From contig CAISBR010000096.1 in NCBI GenBank assembly GCA_903883645.1, positions 1 through 46,027 of the forward strand: a stretch of 46,027 bases of DNA, given 5' to 3'. Below, piece by piece: positions 15,612-23,997 of the stretch. Below the pieces are notes generated by a model. That model was not told the origin of the DNA. It did no database searches and saw only the letters and a program-made list of their open reading frames with translations. The stretch's first letter is position 1. Each line of letters opens with the position of its first letter. The translations under genes were made by a program, and so were the position numbers. The stretch is from an uncultured Myxococcales bacterium. Its GTDB lineage: Bacteria > Myxococcota_A > UBA9042.

Positions 15612-17888
15612 GTGCTGCGCGATCTCCGCAAAAGCCTTCGCGATCAAAAACGTAACGGACAAGCTGCTGCGGACCCACCGCTAGCCGCGCCGCCGTCTAC
15701 CGATGCCGCACAACCGCTGGTTGCGCAAGTGTCGCTGCCCAAGCGCCAGCCGCCCGCAGAGCTACCTCGGCCCGACGCGCTGGCCGCGCGCATAGAGCAG
15801 GCCCGCGCCGCGCTGCCGGGGCTGGCCAACAGCTTGCAACGCCTAGACCTATGGCAGCAAACGGCGGCAACCACGCCTGCGACGCGCGCGGTGGTGCGGG
15901 CCCAGGTCGGCAGCGGCAAGACGGCGGTCCTGGCGCATCGGGTGCTCTGGCTGCATATGGTCCAGGGCATTGCGCTCGAGCAGATGGCGGTCACCACCTT
16001 TACCACCCGGGCCGCGGCGCAGCTCGTCGACCGGCTGATTCACCTGCTGCCCGAGCCGCCAGCCGCGGGCGCGTTTCGCCTGTTTGGCACGCTGCACGCG
16101 GTGGCGCGCACGCTGCTTCAGAGCGATCTCGACCTGCAAGGCAGCGGCTGGCAGCCCGGCTTTGGCGTGCTGGATGAGGCCGGTTCGCTAGAAATGCTGC
16201 AGACTTTAGTGCGTCAGCATAGCCTCGACGTCAAGTTCCCGGCGCAGTGGCTGAGTCGCCTCGACGGGCTGGCGCTGGGCAAGCCGGTGCGGCGCGGCAA
16301 CATGCGCAGCGACGACGACTTGCAACAGCTAGCCGAGCGTTTTGCTGCCGAGCGACGGCTGACAAATGTCATGAATTTCGACGATTTGATTTGCCAAGCC
16401 GGAGCAGCCATGGCCACATCGCTGGCCCCGCTACTTGGCGCCGTTGTGGTCGACGAGCTGCAAGACTGTGCCCCGGGCGAGGTGCGGCTGGTGCAGGCGC
16501 TGGCGCAGCGGAGCTCGCAGTTCTTTGCTGTCGGCGATCCCAACCAGTCGATCTATGGCTGGCGCGGATCAAATCCACGTGTTTTCGACGAGCTTACGAC
16601 TAGCTTGCAATGCGACACTTTCGACTTACCCAATAACTATCGATCAACTCCAGAGATTTTGGCTGCAGCACAAGCAGCACTTGGCCAAATCGGGCAAGGC
16701 AGCGCGCTGAATTCGACCCGTGCGACTGGCACAAAAGTTCTTGTAATTCAGCATCATACGCCGCAGCACGAGGCGATGTACCTAGCGCGGCGATTTGCGC
16801 AGCTTAACCAAGGTGGCGTCCGCTGGTCGCAGCTTGCGGTGCTGGCCCGCACCCGCCGCCAGCTAGCAGTGATTCGCGAACACTTGCAGCAACAAGGCGT
16901 TCCGTGTGCCGAGCCGCCAAGTGGGGGCTGGCGCGACCGACCCGCCGCGGCCTGGCTGCTGCGTCTGTTGGATAGCGCTATCGACACAGATCCTCAGCGG
17001 CTGCGCGATGTTCTTCTCGACAACCGCTATGGCTTCGGCACCGCGAAGCTACTGGGCAAGCCCAAGCCCGTAGGCATAGAACCAACTGAAAGTGCAGCTC
17101 AATTCTGGATACAGCACCTGCGCGCCCAGCCCGGCACGCCGGGTAGCCAGCTGCAGCGGCAGCGCACCGAAGTCGTCGCCTTTCTTCAAACTCTGCTGCA
17201 ATTGCAGTGGCCTATGCATGGGGACCCCGTTGCCGACCTTGGCCTGCTGCCGCGCCTGCGCCCGACACACCGCGACCATGCTCGCGACCTGCGCGATGTG
17301 CGTCAGGCCCTGCAACAGCTTATGCTGACAAGCGAAGTTCAGCCGGACCGGCGCGCTGCCTTGCATACCCTCCAGGCTGATGGCCCGCAAGCACTTGGCG
17401 ACCAAGAAGGTGTGCAGTTGCTCACCCTGCACGCGGCCAAGGGCCTAGAGTTCGAGCATGTCGTCTTAAGTGGATGTAATCAAGGAATTATACCCTTGGC
17501 TGCCGCCTATGCCGATCGCGACGCGCTTGACGAAGAGCGCAGGCTTCTCTTTGTGGGCCTGAGCCGTGCCCGCGACTCGGTCGAGATCTCGTGGCACATG
17601 CAACCCGCGATGGGGCAAGGCATGCCGATGCCAAGCGAGTGGCTGCTGGCGATGCCTGCGGCCGCCTGCCAGTTCAGCGACCGCGCCGAGGCCTTGCTGC
17701 CGGCCCCCCTGCCACAGACCCAGCCCTGCACCGCCGAGTGGCCCGCCGGCACAGCAGTGCGCCACGCCAAGTACGGGCCGGGCGCCGTGCTGCGCAGTGA
17801 TGCCAGCGAAGTGGTCGTCCATTTTGGTAAATTTGGCGAGAAGCCCTTTGCGCTACTGCTGTGCCCGCTGCAAAAGGTGCCCGAATAG
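15612..17888 (+). CDS. UvrD/PcrA-like superfamily 1 helicase
   Basis: A 758-residue 3'-5' DNA helicase. Motif I is AQVGSGKT (about 98-105), motif II is VDELQD (near 280, where UvrD has DEAQD/DEFQD), and motif III is AVGDPNQSIYGWRG (306-319). TLHAAKGLEFEHVVLSG (near 605) and EERRLLFVGLSRARD form motifs V and VI. The last 45 residues, VRHAKYGPGAV ... VVVHFGKFGEK, match the C-terminal Tudor-like segment of PcrA that contacts RNA polymerase. About 60 N-terminal residues are low-complexity and not conserved. GTG 15612 is a plausible start but is weakly supported. It probably forms an operon with the MrfA-like gene. Codons around 16590-16760 are less GC-rich than the rest. Confidence 0.87.
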   Translation: MLRDLRKSLRDQKRNGQAAADPPLAAPPSTDAAQPLVAQVSLPKRQPPAELPRPDALAARIEQARAALPGLANSLQRLDLWQQTAATTPATRAVVRAQVGSGKTAVLAHRVLWLHMVQGIALEQMAVTTFTTRAAAQLVDRLIHLLPEPPAAGAFRLFGTLHAVARTLLQSDLDLQGSGWQPGFGVLDEAGSLEMLQTLVRQHSLDVKFPAQWLSRLDGLALGKPVRRGNMRSDDDLQQLAERFAAERRLTNVMNFDDLICQAGAAMATSLAPLLGAVVVDELQDCAPGEVRLVQALAQRSSQFFAVGDPNQSIYGWRGSNPRVFDELTTSLQCDTFDLPNNYRSTPEILAAAQAALGQIGQGSALNSTRATGTKVLVIQHHTPQHEAMYLARRFAQLNQGGVRWSQLAVLARTRRQLAVIREHLQQQGVPCAEPPSGGWRDRPAAAWLLRLLDSAIDTDPQRLRDVLLDNRYGFGTAKLLGKPKPVGIEPTESAAQFWIQHLRAQPGTPGSQLQRQRTEVVAFLQTLLQLQWPMHGDPVADLGLLPRLRPTHRDHARDLRDVRQALQQLMLTSEVQPDRRAALHTLQADGPQALGDQEGVQLLTLHAAKGLEFEHVVLSGCNQGIIPLAAAYADRDALDEERRLLFVGLSRARDSVEISWHMQPAMGQGMPMPSEWLLAMPAAACQFSDRAEALLPAPLPQTQPCTAEWPAGTAVRHAKYGPGAVLRSDASEVVVHFGKFGEKPFALLLCPLQKVPE

Positions 17889-17897
17889 GCGCCACGT

Positions 17898-19550
17898 TCA
17901 GGCGCGCTCGTTGCGCCGAGTGTCGAGCAAGTTCCACGCCGTAAATGCGGGTACTGCATACAGAATCCCCACAATACACAGCTGCAGAGCCCACTCGCGC
18001 GCCGTGGTGGGCGGCTTTACAAACGCGAAGGTAGTGCCGGTCGCGGCCGCCGGCAGCGCAGTTAGGGCAAAGCGCCACACCATACCCACGGTCATGCGCA
18101 CATACGAGATACGAAAGTGCCGGCATATCGCCGGAAAGGCCAAGACAAGCAGCAGCACCACCCGCACCGCCAGTGCACTCGCCAGCGCCGCCCCGAGCGC
18201 GTTGCCGCCCGCCAAGCCGTTCGTCACCACCACGGCGACCAGCTCGCCCACGTGCACAAGCAGCCGCATTCGCCCACGGTCTTGGCGCACGAGCTGCGCA
18301 CCCAGCACCGTACTTGGCGCCACGCCGGCCGCCCACAGCGCCAGCCACTGAGTCGGCGCCGCCACGGGCCCCAAGCGCGCCAGCCAGAGACGGCTCGCAA
18401 GACCCAGATAGCACAGAAGAATCACCACCATGCCTACAGCAACCAAGTTCGCAGCATCCAGGTGGCGCCCAAACCGCCAGCGCAGCCGATAGGGGTCGTC
18501 GATCGCGCCCGCAGCGTCGATCGCCGGCGCCATGCGTTCGCGCACATCGCTGCCCCATGTGCCCAGCGCCAGCGCCATGCTGGTCAGGGCCAAGTCCGCA
18601 AAATGCGAGGCCACCCCCAGCTGCACGGCCAGCAGCAGCACCGCGGCCATCACCGGCAGATTCCAGAGGTTGGCCTCGCTCGGCACATGCGCAACCGCGG
18701 GCACAACCGCGCGCAATTCCGCCCAGGCGAGCCCAAGCCCGCGCCCAGCCCCTTTGCGCACCAGCACCACCCCAAGCCACAGCACCGCGGCCAGCGAGCC
18801 GCCTAGACACACGCTCGCCCACATCTGCACGCCGATTCCGAGCGTCGCCAAACCCAATGCGGCCACGGCGCCTAGACCCAACCACCCCCGCAGTCGGTCC
18901 GTCAGCCGCGGCCCCACGAAACCGTGCGCCAGCGCCACCATCGTCACGGCGAGCGGCAGCAGCGCGAGCTCTAGCCCCAGCAGCGGCACCGCCGTCGCCA
19001 TCTGTTCAGGGTGCTGTGCGTATTGGCAGAGTTGCGCGCCGAGCCGGTCGGCCAACCCGACCACCAGCAGGGTCGCCAGAGCCGTGCCACCGGCGCCCGC
19101 GGCCAGCACGGTCCCTGTCGTGCGCCCGAGCCGTGCCACATCGCCAGTCGCCGCCAGAGCCCGCACGCGCGCGGCCACGGCACCGGCCCAAGGCTGCAGT
19201 ACCGCCACCAGCGCCACTTCGGCGAGGCCGGCCCAAAGCACCAGTGCGGCTCCGTCAATGCCCCAATGCCGCGCCACCGCCGGGACAAGTGCCGCGAGCG
19301 CGAGCAATCTGAAGCCCCAACCACCAAAAATTGCTACAAAACGCGACGTATCCGCGCGGACAAGGGTCGCAGCGCCAACCGCATCAGGCCATGTCCACAG
19401 TGCAGCCACCGCACGCTCGTCCGCCGCCCAAGCGACGCGCGCTGATTGTGGTCGATCCGCGGGCCATGGCGCAATTCGCTCCGCAACGGCTGCGATTTGA
19501 CCGAGCCCGCGGGAGTCGCCAAACTGCCCAATCGGCGCACCACGGCGCAA
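17898..19550 (-). CDS. Polytopic membrane protein, MATE/Wzx flippase-like
   Basis: Up to 550 residues with about 12 to 13 hydrophobic helices from residue 72 on. It is rich in Ala, Leu and Val and has short Arg-containing loops. The overall layout, and the early RFVAIFGGWGFRLLAL segment, resemble oligosaccharide or lipid flippases (MATE/Wzx/MurJ superfamily). No signature is strong enough to name a substrate. The longest start is a TTG at 19550, only 13 bases from the divergent HicB-like start. The first 50 residues look unlike a membrane protein, so the true start is probably further in. It is convergent with the UvrD-like gene after nine bases. Confidence 0.65.
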   Translation of the reverse strand: MRRGAPIGQFGDSRGLGQIAAVAERIAPWPADRPQSARVAWAADERAVAALWTWPDAVGAATLVRADTSRFVAIFGGWGFRLLALAALVPAVARHWGIDGAALVLWAGLAEVALVAVLQPWAGAVAARVRALAATGDVARLGRTTGTVLAAGAGGTALATLLVVGLADRLGAQLCQYAQHPEQMATAVPLLGLELALLPLAVTMVALAHGFVGPRLTDRLRGWLGLGAVAALGLATLGIGVQMWASVCLGGSLAAVLWLGVVLVRKGAGRGLGLAWAELRAVVPAVAHVPSEANLWNLPVMAAVLLLAVQLGVASHFADLALTSMALALGTWGSDVRERMAPAIDAAGAIDDPYRLRWRFGRHLDAANLVAVGMVVILLCYLGLASRLWLARLGPVAAPTQWLALWAAGVAPSTVLGAQLVRQDRGRMRLLVHVGELVAVVVTNGLAGGNALGAALASALAVRVVLLLVLAFPAICRHFRISYVRMTVGMVWRFALTALPAAATGTTFAFVKPPTTAREWALQLCIVGILYAVPAFTAWNLLDTRRNERA

Positions 19551-19563
19551 CGAGGCGTAGACG

Positions 19564-19857
19564 ATGGAACTCCCAGGCGCAACTGCGAAATCGGCGGCGG
19601 CAGCAACCGCTCTGCGCGACTACACCTACACGACCGTATTCTTGCCAGAGCCGGGCGGCGGCTACACAGTCTTTGTGCCAGCACTGCCCGAAGTGTGCGG
19701 CACAGGCCTAACTCTGGCCGAAGCCGAGCTGGCTGCACGCGAGTCGATTGGCCTAGCTCTCGAGGTGCGCCGCGAAATGGGCGACAGCTTCCCTAGCGAT
19801 TGTGCCGATATTCCGATTCGCGAGCTGAGCGTGGCCTTGGCCGATGCCCCCGCCTAG
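19564..19857 (+). CDS. HicB-like protein without a HicA partner
   Basis: A 97-residue protein with the HicB/UPF0150 fold. DYTYTTVFLPEPGGGYTVFV then PALPEVCGTGLTLAEAEL and ARESIGLALE follow the partial RNase H-like pattern of HicB antitoxins. GAGG lies eight bases before ATG 19564. HicB antitoxins usually sit beside a roughly 60-residue HicA mRNA interferase; none is seen on either side. There is also no obvious C-terminal DNA-binding helix. It may be a free-standing HicB-like regulator or the remnant of a toxin-antitoxin pair. It is divergent from the flippase-like gene and convergent with the DUF6918 gene. Confidence 0.75.
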   Translation: MELPGATAKSAAAATALRDYTYTTVFLPEPGGGYTVFVPALPEVCGTGLTLAEAELAARESIGLALEVRREMGDSFPSDCADIPIRELSVALADAPA

Positions 19858-19868
19858 TCGCAGCGACA

Positions 19869-19914
19869 CCCTACGCAACAAGCCGCCCTACGCAACAAGT
19901 CGCCCTACGCAGCC
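19869..19914. repeat. 17-bp tandem repeat, 2.7 units
   Basis: Units begin at 19869, 19886 and 19903. The first two read CCCTACGCAACAAG followed by CCG or TCG, and the third stops after CCCTACGCAGCC. It fills the gap between convergent genes and supplies the stop codon of the DUF6918 gene (CTACGC on plus). Confidence 0.85.
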
Positions 19915-20351
19915 ATGTGCTTGTCGACCACGCGCCCCAGCCCCGGCACCGCAGTGGTGACATGGTCCTTGGCATTGGGCCGCAGACGGTCGTACATCGA
20001 CGCCACGGGGCGATCGGCTTTGTGAGCGCGCGCATCGGTCACTTCGAGCAGACGCTCGGCCACGCCGCTCACGTCGCGGGCGACATAAGCACCAAACGTG
20101 CCCACAGCGCCGGCTTCGAGCCACTTGCCATGGTGTCCTTCTAGCTTCTCGACCCAGTCGTCGAGCAGTCCCTCGATCACCGACTCGATGAAACCCGGCT
20201 TGATAGCGCGGACAGCCTTAAAGGCCGCCTTGATGGCAAGGCCCGAAAGTCCTGATTTGCGGTCAACTTCTTCGTCGATGAGCTTGGCGCAGTCGCGCAC
20301 CAGGGCCGGACGCTGAGCCGGCGTAAGCAGTTTGTCTTTGAGCTGAGGCAT
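19905..20351 (-). CDS. DUF6918-family protein
   Basis: A 148-residue, probably soluble, mostly helical protein. The N-terminus MPQLKDKLLTPAQRPALV, then KSGLSGLAIKAAFKAVRAIKPG, and the late VTDARA and PGLGRVVDKH are, as I recall, features of the uncharacterised DUF6918 family of actinobacteria and deltaproteobacteria. The function is unknown. The frame is open to 20372, but ATG 20351 gives the usual family start and has AGGA about nine bases upstream. The stop codon lies in the tandem repeat. Genes on both sides face other directions, so it is likely monocistronic. Confidence 0.65.
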   Translation of the reverse strand: MPQLKDKLLTPAQRPALVRDCAKLIDEEVDRKSGLSGLAIKAAFKAVRAIKPGFIESVIEGLLDDWVEKLEGHHGKWLEAGAVGTFGAYVARDVSGVAERLLEVTDARAHKADRPVASMYDRLRPNAKDHVTTAVPGLGRVVDKHMAA

Positions 20352-20523
20352 GACGGGCGTCCTGTCGCGCATGGGCGCGGGGTGCGAAGCGTAGCGGGCG
20401 ACGCAGTAAAATCAAGTGTTGCACGGCCTACTCCGCCTTCGTTGCCTGCCGGCGCTGCTAGGTTCGCTGCCAAAGCTGTGCTAGTTTCCGGTGCAAGTTG
20501 CAGCGCTTGAAGTGGGGTGGGTG

Positions 20524-21453
20524 ATGCGAACCTTGGTGGTGGTCAATCCGGCGTCGGCCAGCGGTCGAACGGGGCAGCAATGGCCCTCGCTCGAGCCAGT
20601 TTTCCGCAAGCATCTTGGCGAGTTCGAATCCACGCTCACCGAGCGCCCTGGCCACGCGGCCGAGCTGGTGCGGCGGGCCCTGCTCAGCGGCTGCGAGCGC
20701 ATCGTCAGCGTCGGAGGCGACGGCAGCAACTTCGACGCGATCCAGGGCTTCTTTGCCCCTGTCACCCACGCGGCCATCGCGCCGCACGCCTGTTTTGCCT
20801 TTGTGTCTAGTGGCACCGGCTCCGACCTTGGCCGCACCCTCGGGCTGCCCATGTCCGTCGAGGACCAGCTCGCGCGCATCGCGGGGGCCACACCGCGGCA
20901 AATCGACGCCATAAGCTGCAGTTTTATAGGCGAATCTGGCCCCGACTGGCGCATCGCCCTCAACGCGGTGGGCCTAGGCCAATGCGGCGACCTGGTGCGG
21001 CGCGTCGATCGCTGGAAGTGGCTAGGAAACAGCAGCTTTCCGTTTGTAGCGGCGGGCATTGCCGGGGTCTTGCAAAACACGCCGTGGACGTTCGAGATCC
21101 GGATCGACGATGGCGAGTGGCAGACGCGAAAACTGCGCAACTTGGCGCTTTTTAACGGTCGCTTCCAGGGCGGCGGCATGCAATGGGCACCCGACGCGCG
21201 CATCGACGACGGTACCCTCGACCTCGTGGCAATGGGCGAAGTGGGTGCCATCCGCGCCATCCGCACCGGAATTGCCAGCTATAGCCGCCGCATCGATCAC
21301 GATTACGGCATGTGGACGGCCCAGGTGCGCAAGGTCGAAGTGGTGGTTCAGCCCGGCCAGCCACCGGCGTGGGTCGAGTTCGATGGCGAGAGTCCCGGTC
21401 AAATTCCAGCTACTTACGAAGTAATGCCAGGTGCGATTCGCCTTGCCATGTGA
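20524..21453 (+). CDS. Diacylglycerol/lipid kinase family protein (YegS/DagK/LCB5 type)
   Basis: A 309-residue cytosolic or membrane-associated lipid kinase, transferring ATP phosphate to a lipid hydroxyl. The opening RTLVVVNPASASG, VSVGGDGSNFDAIQGF (near residue 66, where GGDGT is usual), and SSGTGSDLGRTLG (near 98, for GTGNDFAR) are the family motifs. DGTLDLVAMG occurs near 230. The exact lipid substrate cannot be read from the sequence. Start ATG 20524 follows GTGGGGTGGG. It may continue into the small YdcH-like gene, although 209 bases separate them. Confidence 0.87.
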   Translation: MRTLVVVNPASASGRTGQQWPSLEPVFRKHLGEFESTLTERPGHAAELVRRALLSGCERIVSVGGDGSNFDAIQGFFAPVTHAAIAPHACFAFVSSGTGSDLGRTLGLPMSVEDQLARIAGATPRQIDAISCSFIGESGPDWRIALNAVGLGQCGDLVRRVDRWKWLGNSSFPFVAAGIAGVLQNTPWTFEIRIDDGEWQTRKLRNLALFNGRFQGGGMQWAPDARIDDGTLDLVAMGEVGAIRAIRTGIASYSRRIDHDYGMWTAQVRKVEVVVQPGQPPAWVEFDGESPGQIPATYEVMPGAIRLAM

Positions 21454-21662
21454 CTGTCAACGCGCCCTGACTTTGGTGTGACGCGACCGTGCAGCCACGC
21501 CCTTGCCCGCGTTCCGGTGCAGGCATACCTTCGAACTGCTCACCACATCGCGGCACGCAAGGGATGTGCTGCCGTCCAGGTGCGGCATGTAGGGGGTGCG
21601 CCGCTCACGACCCGCCGCAGTCACACGACCACGGCCAGCGCGCCCCGGGGAGTCTTTCGACC

Positions 21663-21914
21663 ATGCACATCGAACCACACGACCTCGACCGCGAGTTTCC
21701 AGAATTGGCCGACACGCTGCACACATTGGACGTTAAGAATCCACGATTTCATAGCATGTTCAAGGAGTACCAAGATCTCGACGCGCAAATCATCCGTGCG
21801 GAAGAAGACGTAGAGCCGATGGCCGACGAGTTCCTGGAGCCGCTGAAGGTGCGCCGCGTGCACTTGAAAGACCAGCTTTACGACATGTTGAACCAGGCCC
21901 CTAAGCGGGTCTGA
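21663..21914 (+). CDS. Small YdcH/DUF465-family protein
   Basis: An 83-residue protein forming two helices, likely an antiparallel coiled coil. FKEYQDLDAQIIRAEEDVEPM followed by LEPLKVRRVHLKDQLYDML resembles DUF465/YdcH, whose members have HpxF...YxxLDxxIxxxE and LKKxRLxLKDEI. The function of this family is not established. GGGGAG stands about nine bases before ATG 21663. The 209 bases upstream hold no other gene that I can support. Confidence 0.75.
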   Translation: MHIEPHDLDREFPELADTLHTLDVKNPRFHSMFKEYQDLDAQIIRAEEDVEPMADEFLEPLKVRRVHLKDQLYDMLNQAPKRV

Positions 21915-21923
21915 GCCAAGCCG

Positions 21924-22463
21924 CTACATCGTCTCGATAATGCGCTGACGGATTGCTTCAAATTCAGGCTGTGTGATCAAGCCTTTGTCGAGCATCTGCT
22001 TGGCCTGCGCTAGGCGCGTCTCGGGGTCCACCTCCGCTGCCGCCGCAGGCAGGGCCTCTACCCCGCCACGCTGCGCCCCCTGGCTCTCTTGCATCGCCTC
22101 CGCCGCCTCGTGCACCGCCTTGCGGAACTCTAGCGGCGAGCCAATATGATCAAAGCGCTCGCGCGTCCCACCCGTACCGATCACCTCGATCGAGCCGAAC
22201 CCCAGCAGCCGCCCCCAAAAACTCTGGTCGATCTCGATCGACTCGACCTTGGCCAAGTTGAGCTCGAGCGTGCGGCGCTGAACCAAACCGACTTTGATCA
22301 TCACGCGGCGATTGGTCACCGCAAATTCGCTGGCCGCACGCTGCATCAAGGCGGCGATGAAGAGCGTAAAGATAGAGCGCAGGCGAAAGAAGATCGTCCA
22401 GTGCAACCGCGCCTCGTACAGAATACGCTCGTTTTTTAGCAGGTTATCAACTACGTAGCTCAT
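21924..22463 (-). CDS. Bacterial PH domain protein with C-terminal SHOCT motif
   Basis: A 179-residue protein. The first 45 residues hold LLKNERILYEARLHWTIFF and one hydrophobic stretch. EFAVTNRRVMIKVGLVQRRT and LNLAKVESIEIDQSFWGRLLGFGSIEVIGTGG then match the bPH_2 domain closely. A linker leads to TRLAQAKQMLDKGLITQPEFE, the SHOCT helical hairpin seen at the end of many membrane-linked proteins. The usual bPH_2 protein has two membrane helices before the domain; only one short one is clear here. ATG 22463 has GAGGTCGAG before it. The role is probably at the inner membrane but unassigned. Confidence 0.83.
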   Translation of the reverse strand: MSYVVDNLLKNERILYEARLHWTIFFRLRSIFTLFIAALMQRAASEFAVTNRRVMIKVGLVQRRTLELNLAKVESIEIDQSFWGRLLGFGSIEVIGTGGTRERFDHIGSPLEFRKAVHEAAEAMQESQGAQRGGVEALPAAAAEVDPETRLAQAKQMLDKGLITQPEFEAIRQRIIETM

Positions 22464-22578
22464 CTCGACCTCGCACAGGTTGCGCAAACAGCCCACCTTG
22501 TAGCGAGTCTGCCGCAGCTTGCCAACTGCGCGCCAGCCGCAGCATCATCGTCGCGCCGCCCGGCTCAAGAGGTTCACC

Positions 22579-23052
22579 GTGGAAGAGTTGCTCAAGAAGT
22601 CGCTGCAAGAGACCTATGCGCCCCACAACGAGTGCTTTGGCTGCGGGCCCGCGAACGAGAAAGGTCTGAAGATTCGCAGTTTTGTCGAGGGTGACGAGGT
22701 TGTGGCCACCTGGCAGCCATCCGCGCACCATCTGGCGTTTCAGGGGATGCTGAACGGCGGTATTTGCGGCGCCCTGCTCGACTGCCATAGCAACTGGACT
22801 GCGGCGTGGCATCTGATGCAGAAATCGGGCGCAGATACGCCACCTTGTACAGTCACCGCCGACTTTCACGTCAAGCTCAAGCGGCCGACGCCGATGGATG
22901 GCGAGCTGCAGCTGCGGGCGCGAGTGGTCGAAAGTACCGAAGATCGAGCAGTAATCGAGGCCGAGCTGTTGGCGCTGGGCAAGGTGACGGCGACCTGCCG
23001 TGGCACCTTTGTCGCGGTCAAGCCGGGCCACCCTGCCTACCACCGCTGGTAG
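22579..23052 (+). CDS. PaaI-type hotdog thioesterase
   Basis: A 157-residue hotdog-fold enzyme, probably hydrolysing acyl- or aryl-CoA thioesters. HNECFGCGPANEKGLKIR near the start, HHLAFQGMLNGGICGALLDC (central helix), and TVTADFHVKLKRPTP are typical of the PaaI subgroup with an N-terminal Cys pair. The expected active-site acidic residue is likely Asp in ALLDC. GTG 22579 follows AAGAGG at good spacing and is preferred over the longer frame from 22519. It is divergent from the PH/SHOCT gene and convergent with ldcA. Confidence 0.83.
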   Translation: MEELLKKSLQETYAPHNECFGCGPANEKGLKIRSFVEGDEVVATWQPSAHHLAFQGMLNGGICGALLDCHSNWTAAWHLMQKSGADTPPCTVTADFHVKLKRPTPMDGELQLRARVVESTEDRAVIEAELLALGKVTATCRGTFVAVKPGHPAYHRW

Positions 23053-23067
23053 GCGCAGCCAAGCGAA

Positions 23068-23997
23068 CTACTCGAAATATAAGCTAGTACTGCTCAGACC
23101 ACCGATAGAACCGACCGGCCAAGCCAAGTTGCGCGGCCCGTGGCCAAACGGCAAGTTGCAGACGACAGGCACGCCCAGGCTATGTAAGCGCTCGCAGACC
23201 ATGGCCACGCCGTCGCACGGGCGCCCATCGGCATCGACTGCGGTACAACTGCTGAACTCGCCTAGACCTATCGCCAACACGCCGTCAAGGCTACCCGACT
23301 CAACAAGTTGGGTTATGGCACGATCAAGGCGATACGGAGCCTCGGCCACGTCTTCGATGAGCGCAATGCAACCCCGCGCCTGCAACTGCCACGGCGTGCC
23401 GCAAAGGCTTGCAAGTACAGTCAAATTGCCGCCAACCACCGGCCCACGCACCGGCAGCAGACCCAGGTGCTGCACACCCTGCCCGCTCAGCGGCCCCACA
23501 GAACCCGTCTCGAGCAATTGCCAAAGATGCTGGCGGCTTACTAGATCTACCAGCACAGGCTGCAGCGAACCCTGCTCGCCCGCAGGTGCCAGCGTGTGCA
23601 CCACCGGAGCGTGCAGCAAGGCGCCACGGTCGCGCAGCCAACCGGTCTTCAGCAGCGCGGCGTGCAGGGCCGTTCCGTCCGAAAAACCAAGCAGTGGCTT
23701 GGGGTTATGCAGCGCCGGCCGCAGCCCAGCCAGCAATTGTGCGCAGCCATAGCCACCTCGCGCCAGCCATACCGCATCTAGGTCGCGCGCTTCGAGCGCC
23801 CAGCGCAGGTCGGCCAGGCGTTCTGCAATCGTTCCAGCATGATAGCGATCGGTAGCCCAGAGATTTGGCGCGGGCACCACCACGTACCCCTGCGCACCCA
23901 GCACGTCGATACCAGCCTGCAACTGCGGGATCGCAAAGCGACCAGCCGGCGCAATTAGGCCAATGCGCCCGCCCTTGGGTACCACTGGCCCGCTCAT
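23068..23997 (-). CDS. ldcA: LD-carboxypeptidase, peptidase family S66
   Basis: A 309-residue cytosolic serine peptidase. The triad is visible as Ser106 (LLGFSDGTAL), Glu214 (LIEDVAEAPYRLDR) and His285 (LPFGHG). ARGGYG at 80-84 and GGNLTVLASLCGT at 188-200 are also conserved. Family members cut the terminal D-Ala from muramoyl tetrapeptides during peptidoglycan recycling. A related branch (MccF) detoxifies microcin C. The length and motifs fit LdcA better than MccF. Its ATG overlaps the stop of the ABC transporter gene (ATGA), so it is the last gene of a four-gene operon with the exporter and agmatine enzymes. Confidence 0.88.
   Translation of the reverse strand: MSGPVVPKGGRIGLIAPAGRFAIPQLQAGIDVLGAQGYVVVPAPNLWATDRYHAGTIAERLADLRWALEARDLDAVWLARGGYGCAQLLAGLRPALHNPKPLLGFSDGTALHAALLKTGWLRDRGALLHAPVVHTLAPAGEQGSLQPVLVDLVSRQHLWQLLETGSVGPLSGQGVQHLGLLPVRGPVVGGNLTVLASLCGTPWQLQARGCIALIEDVAEAPYRLDRAITQLVESGSLDGVLAIGLGEFSSCTAVDADGRPCDGVAMVCERLHSLGVPVVCNLPFGHGPRNLAWPVGSIGGLSSTSLYFE

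Noticed and set aside
12754..17888. The two helicases as an anti-phage defence island
   Set aside because: No nuclease, toxin, methylase or other defence-associated gene adjoins them; MrfA and UvrD families are better explained as DNA repair.
17674..18885. 403-residue minus-strand frame overlapping the flippase-like and UvrD-like genes
   Set aside because: Low-complexity Gly/Ala/Arg sequence out of frame with a well-supported membrane protein.
18173..19312. 379-residue open frame antisense to the flippase-like gene
   Set aside because: The composition is almost all Pro, Ala, Arg and Ser, as expected for the complement of a GC-rich Ala/Leu gene. No motif is present.
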